This document shows, piece by piece, positions 59,419 to 64,000 of a stretch of DNA of 64,000 nucleotides. The stretch comes from Arachis hypogaea (lineage: Eukaryota > Streptophyta > Magnoliopsida > Fabales > Fabaceae), in the NCBI RefSeq assembly GCF_003086295.3, contig NC_092040.1:496001-560000 (forward strand), in the 5' to 3' direction. Positions within the stretch are counted from its first letter, which is position 1; the number at the start of each line of letters is the position of its first letter. The notes below the pieces were generated by a model that worked only from the letters and a program-made list of their open reading frames with translations, searched no databases and was not told the DNA's origin. Both the position numbers and the translations under genes were made by a program.

Positions 59419-61212
59419 ATGGCGTCACCAGAGACGGAGCATCCAAAGAAGGCTTTTGGATGGGCAGCTAGGGACCCTTCTGGGGTTTTATCCCCTTTCA
59501 ACTTTTCCAGAAGGTACCCCCATTCATGTTTAATTTCTTGTGAACAATAAAATCTAGGGTTAGTGAGACATTAGCTTTTGGAGCAGATCAAAACGTACAA
59601 AACCTGAGAGCAATGTTAATTAATTCTTGATAATTGCTTAGCTAGCTTCATCAAGTGATAACGAAAACTAAATTATATATTTTGTTAAACGGAAATTTGT
59701 CCAGGGAAACTGGAGAGCAAGATGTGGCATTCAAAGTGATGTACTGTGGAATATGTCACTCGGATCTTCACATGTTAAAGAACGAATGGGGCAATACCAC
59801 TTTCCCTATAGTACCTGGGTATGTTAATCTTCAAAATTATTTTGTTTCTTATTAATCAAAACAAATAACAACACATACATTTGATTTACAGGCATGAGAT
59901 TGCTGGAGTAGTGACAGAGGTAGGAAGTAAGGCACAAAATTTCAAAGTTGGAGACAAAGTGGGAGTGGGAGTGTTGGTTGGATCCTGCAACTCATGCCAA
60001 GGCTGTGCTGCAAATCTTGAAAATTTCTGCCCGCAAATGATCCTAACATACAGTGCCAAGAACAAGGACGGCACCATCACCTACGGAGGCTACTCTGACT
60101 CAATGGTAGTCGATGAACGCTTCGCCATTCGCATCCCGGATAACCTTCCACTGGATGTGGCCGCTCCGTTGCTTTGTGCCGGGATCACGGTGTATAGCCC
60201 TCTCAGATATTTCGGACTTGACAAGCCTGGTTTGCACGTCGGTGTGGTTGGTCTTGGTGGATTAGGCCATGTGGCCGTTAAGTTTGCCAAAGCTTTTGGT
60301 GCTAAAGTAACTGTCATTAGTACTTCCCCTAACAAACAAAAGGAAGCTATTGAACGTTTAGGAGCCGATTCGTTTCTCTTAAGTAAAGACCAAGATAAGA
60401 TGAAGGTACATGTATTTTATTTTTACTGAAAACTCAGGTACAACTCAGGTGCAGTCGACTTCATATGAAGTTGATAATTGAGAGTCATTAGATAATGGTG
60501 AAAAGTCACGTGAAGTCGGCTTCACGTAAAGTTGATACCTGAGAACCGTTAGATGGTTTGACTGATTTGACTAAATTTTTATCTATCGGCTCTTAGATAT
60601 CAACTTCACGTGAGGTTTCACCTTAGATAATTTGACTGAATTGAATAAATTAACTCTTAACTATCAACTTCACGTAAAGTTAACTACACCTGAGTTTCCA
60701 CCTTTATTTTTATAAAAAATGTTATGTAGTTTAATTCATTTCTAACAAGTTTCATTTTCTAGGCTGCAATGTATAGCTTGGATGGTATTATTGACTCAGT
60801 TTCTGCAGTGCATCCTTTGGCTCCATTGCTGGCTCTATTGAAGCCTAATGGAAAACTTGTGATGGTTGGTTTACCTGAAAAGCCTCTAGAGTTGCCAATA
60901 TTTTCTCTTTGTACGGGTAAGACTATGTTAGAAACAAATAATAACCAATTTATTAAACATGCCATTTAATAGAGGATTAATTATTAATGTTTGGCATTTG
61001 AAGGAAGAAAGATGATAGCTGGTAGTAGTATTGGAGGGTTGAAGGAGACACAAGAAATGATTGATTTTGCTGCTAAACATAACGTGAAGCCTGAGATAGA
61101 AGTTATTGCAATGGATTATGTAAACACAGCAATGGAGCGCCTCGCAAAAGCAGATGTCAAGTATCGATTTGTTATTGATATCGGAAACACTCTCAATGCC
61201 ACAACCTCTTAA
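59419..61212 (+). CDS. CAD-E: cinnamyl alcohol/mannitol dehydrogenase-family enzyme
   Basis: Exons 59419-59513, 59705-59818, 59892-60405, 60763-60916 and 61004-61212, introns of 191, 73, 357 and 87 bp; 1086 nt, 361 residues. It starts [20 protein letters not shown], two to three codons shorter than its siblings. Motifs: [19 protein letters not shown] with the fourth Cys in LENFC, LLCAG, GLGGLG, STSP. Distinctive residues: GEQDVAF rather than [17 protein letters not shown] at the structural zinc loop, [17 protein letters not shown] in exon 4 and NATTS at the C-terminus. Intron 3 is made up largely of a nested pair of family-A MITEs. It is head-to-head with CAD-D. Confidence 0.94.
60425..60702. 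mobile_element. MITE family A, outer copy in CAD-E intron 3, perfect 9-bp TSD
   Basis: Starts ACTGAAAACTCAGG and ends CACCTGAGTTTCCACC, with the family arms and core. The direct repeat TTTATTTTT flanks it at 60416-60424 and 60703-60711. The element is split by a second family-A copy (60497-60622). A short internal duplication (ACTCAGG twice near the left end) is also seen. Confidence 0.9.
60497..60622. mobile_element. MITE family A, inner copy nested in the outer one, perfect 9-bp TSD
   Basis: 126 bp from GGTGAAAAGTCACGTGAAGT to CACGTGAGGTTTCACC, with the core TTTGACTGATTTGACTAAAT. It is bracketed by TTAGATAAT at 60488-60496 and 60623-60631. Removing the insert and one TTAGATAAT restores the continuous core of the outer copy. 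Its arms are shorter than in the reference copy, having lost part of the ACTCAGGTGCAG segment at both ends. Confidence 0.92.
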
Positions 61213-61959
61213 ATACCAAAATATGCATCATTAACATTTTAAGAGTCCTTTTTTGATCTTTCTTTTTATGTTGGGGAATAATAATATATAGTAAGTAAGT
61301 GAGCTAAGTTAAATGGTATTCCATAGCCGATGTTAAAATTAGTTTTTTACTGCATTTTAAGGAGATGTTGGAAGACATTACAATTTAATCGTTATTGCCT
61401 CTAGTCTTCAAATTATGGAAACTTTCTTTGCTATATTCATCGTCAGGTGACGCTTTATTGGCCTGGTTAAGAAGGAACGCAAATTTTCCTCCATAAAAGA
61501 AAAATCATGTGTGACATTTAAAAATAGGTTACAAAAAGATAATGAATTTAAATTTAAGTAAAACGTGATACACATTTTTCACACAATTATATGCAATGGC
61601 ACTCGATTGACATGGTGTCCAGTTCTTCAGTAACAAATGCAAATAACCCTAGGGATGTAGTGCTTTCATTTAAAAAATTATTAATTAAATACCAACATTA
61701 AAAGTTACAATAAAACTCAATATTCAAGCAAAATACTTAACCAAGTTTAACCAACTTGTTAAAACAACTTTTCATCAAATCACACAACTCCTTTTTCTTC
61801 TTTGTTTCATTCTCTTTCTCCTCCTTCTCCCAAATTTATGCACATAGGTTCTTCTTCTTCTCCAATATTGCATCTTCTTTTTCTTTTCCTTTTTCATTAT
61901 CGTCATCACTAATAACACCAACATTTTACTAACATCTTTATTAATTCTGATTTTCTCTG
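61213..61959. other. 3' flank of CAD-E, no gene seen
   Basis: Includes the presumed 3' UTR. From about 61775 the plus strand becomes C/T-rich (TTCTTCTTTTC lines), mirrored by the A/G-rich stretch at 62580-62800; both belong to the fold-back region listed next. Confidence 0.4.
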
Positions 61960-62590
61960 ATGCCATGATTAAATGATTTCGGTTTATTTGTGTATTAATT
62001 GAGGTTCACTTGATGCTGCTGATAAGTATTGACCAAATTTTTTATTCTTCAAGTAATTTCGGTTCATTTCTTAATTTAATTGAGGTTCATTTGGATTCAA
62101 AAATAAATTCGATGTGTTTTTGTTAATCATTGAGTCTTTTTAACTATTTTTTCAAATCTGAACTAATTTTGATCCATTTGTGTGCTAATTGAAGTTCACT
62201 TACTGCTGTTGATAAATATTGACCAAGTTTTTTAGTAAGAAAAATGAAATTATTCATTATCACTTTATTCATCAATGGCAATAGATTTCACTCATTCTAT
62301 TTAATTAGTTCAATTTTGAACAAGCAGTCAATAAGACTCAATCATCAATAAAAATACATCGAATTTATTTTTGGATCCAAATGAACTTCAAATAAATTAA
62401 TAAATGAACCAAAATTACTTAAAAAATAAAAAACTTGGTCAAAACTTAATAGCAACATCAACTGAACCTCAATTAACACATAAATAAACCAAAATTAGTT
62501 CAATTTTAAACAAGTAGTCAAAAAGATTCATTCATCAATAAAAACATATAGAATTCATTTTTGGATTCAAATGAACCTTAATAAAAAGGA
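61960..62590. mobile_element. Fold-back element with GAACCGAAATTA-type sub-repeats
   Basis: The left arm (TTTCGGTTTATTTGTGTATT, GAGGTTCACTTGATGCTGC, TGACCAAATTTTTTATTCTT) is matched in reverse complement by the right arm (AATAACAACATCAACTGAACC-like lines, ACATAAATAAACCAAAATTA, AAAAAACTTGGTCAA). Within each arm the same unit occurs about twice. The purine/pyrimidine tracts at 61775-61880 and 62580-62800 extend the inverted symmetry, so the real element may reach about 61690-62810. The lysine/arginine- and phenylalanine-rich frames there are artefacts of these tracts. Confidence 0.65.
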
Positions 62591-62829
62591 GGAAAAGAAA
62601 AAATGTAGTAACAACAATAACAATAAAATAATGATGATTGAGAAAAGAAATGCAAAGAAGAAAAAGAAAAGCGAAAAAGAAGAAGGAAGAATGCGAAGAA
62701 GAAGAAGGAGGAATCTAAAGACCAAAAAGAAAGAAAGCGAAAAAAAGAAGAAAAAACGCAAAGAAAAAAAATGTAAAGACGAAGACGAAAAAGCATTATT
62801 AAAACGCGCATATATATATATACACTGAT

Positions 62830-64000
62830 GTAATAAAAGTAATTTTTATTGAATTTGAATCTATTTAGTTAAACTTAGATACAAAATATTTAGATATGTA
62901 GTTCGACTCAGTTACAATAGAATTAGGTGTTATATATTATCTAGTGATGTATCAACTTTTGAATTATTTTCTGTAAATAAAACAAGCTATTTGTAGGAAA
63001 AAACTTATTATAATACATATTTTAATTTTTTTGAACTATTTCCGTGCTATCATTAAAAATATTGTTTAAATATTGATGTAACATATATCATTGCATCAAT
63101 TATTTAAAAATTAATTATCTGACTAATTTTTTAAGTAATATGATTTATAATACACTTCTCTGGCTAACTATGAAAACTGAATATATTATTGGCTAAATCG
63201 AAATACTACATTATAATTGAATAGATTTAACTGAATGCTAAAAGCTATTTCAAAGATAAAAAGTATCTTCGGGTATATAGATATTTTATTATGAAAATTA
63301 TATCCTAACATGTACAACTTTTAATAAATTTCTAGTTGCATGGCTTTATTGTAACTAATGAAAGATAGACACTTTGTTAAGTTGTCGTGTTTGCGTGTTG
63401 AATATATTTTATATACACGATATTTATTGATATTTGTTTGACATACGTGTCTGCTAATTGTATCTTAGTAAAAAATAAAAAATTCTGTTTCGAATATGTT
63501 TGAATACACCTAAATTCCATCATGTATTAACGTGTCTAATTTTATTCTTAACATATATTTTTAAAATAAATTTAAATATAATATATATTATTATTTATTA
63601 AAACAAAAAATATTTTAAAATTTTATATAATTAAAATAAGACATTATAAATAATTAAAAAATTAATTTATATTTTAATATTAATAAAATATCAAAATATC
63701 ATTGCAATTTATTTAAGAAATATTTTATATTTTATATGTATGCGTATTCCCGTATTTTATAAAATTTTAAAATTTGCATATATTCTATATCGTGTATTGT
63801 ATCCTGTGTCCATATCAATATCCATGCGCCATAGATTAGAACCAACTGTTCAAGACTAATAATAATAATATCTTCAGGGTATTTATGGGGAAGTAGTGTT
63901 CTTGTTAGCGGGAGATAATAATAAAGTATAATTCTATCGTCTCCATTATTAGGCCAATAATTAGCTTTTAAAAGGAAACAAACGAACCTGTTTGCTTGTT
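62830..64000. other. AT-rich right end of the window, no gene seen
   Basis: No open frame, repeat with defined ends or RNA gene was recognised. Confidence 0.45.

Noticed and set aside
62567..62828. Lysine/arginine-rich and phenylalanine-rich ORFs on both strands
   Set aside because: They arise from an A/G-rich tract belonging to the fold-back element.
1..64000. CRISPR arrays, prophage or bacterial operons
   Set aside because: The window is plant nuclear DNA; repeats present are microsatellites, transposon arrays and duplications, none with regular spacers.

Overview
The window is nuclear DNA of a flowering plant: strongly AT-rich, genes split by GT-AG introns, 7-methyl CAD-type and Dof-type plant gene families, and dense with plant transposon relics. 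The transposon families and the style of the genes suggest a legume, and peanut (Arachis) is my best guess, but this is an inference from memory of similar repeats and was not tested.

Layout. 1-573 holds the last exon of an upstream gene (possibly a kinesin-14 tail). 975-2660 is a decayed Ty1/copia end. 8069-9169 (minus) is an intact single-exon Dof transcription factor resembling Arabidopsis DOF5.7/SCAP1. 9.4-21.9 kb is gene-poor and carries a 5'-truncated LINE, a 713-bp hAT-type element with a perfect 8-bp target duplication, a CACTA terminus and microsatellites.

From 21.9 to 61.2 kb lies the core: five complete alcohol dehydrogenase genes of the cinnamyl alcohol/mannitol dehydrogenase family (CAD-A to CAD-E here), in the order minus, plus, minus, minus, plus. 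All have five exons with nearly fixed sizes (95-104, 114, 514, 151-154, 206-209 nt), so splice sites could be assigned to the base. Each predicts 361-363 residues with both zinc sites and the GLGGLG coenzyme loop. They are clearly tandem/inverted duplicates. Between them lie a two-domain B3-like gene with a single stop codon (32856-33708), a small basic protein gene (40430-40654), a LINE remnant, CACTA and PIF/Harbinger remains and tandem repeats.

The most striking structure is the transposon history written into the CAD introns and promoters: a MITE inserted into another copy of itself in CAD-E intron 3 with both 9-bp target duplications still perfect; a 57-bp tRNA-like SINE fragment with a 12-bp target duplication inside a MITE in CAD-A intron 4; a hAT-like element in CAD-D intron 1; a 961-bp near-perfect giant hairpin with a 9-bp target duplication about 480 bp upstream of CAD-C; and a SINE-like insert in the leader/promoter of CAD-B. 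61.2-64 kb contains another fold-back element and no gene I can support.

The CAD enzymes would reduce aldehydes to alcohols (or the reverse) with NADP(H) in the cytosol. True substrate is not readable from sequence. No bacterial-type system, CRISPR array, rRNA or intact tRNA gene was seen.
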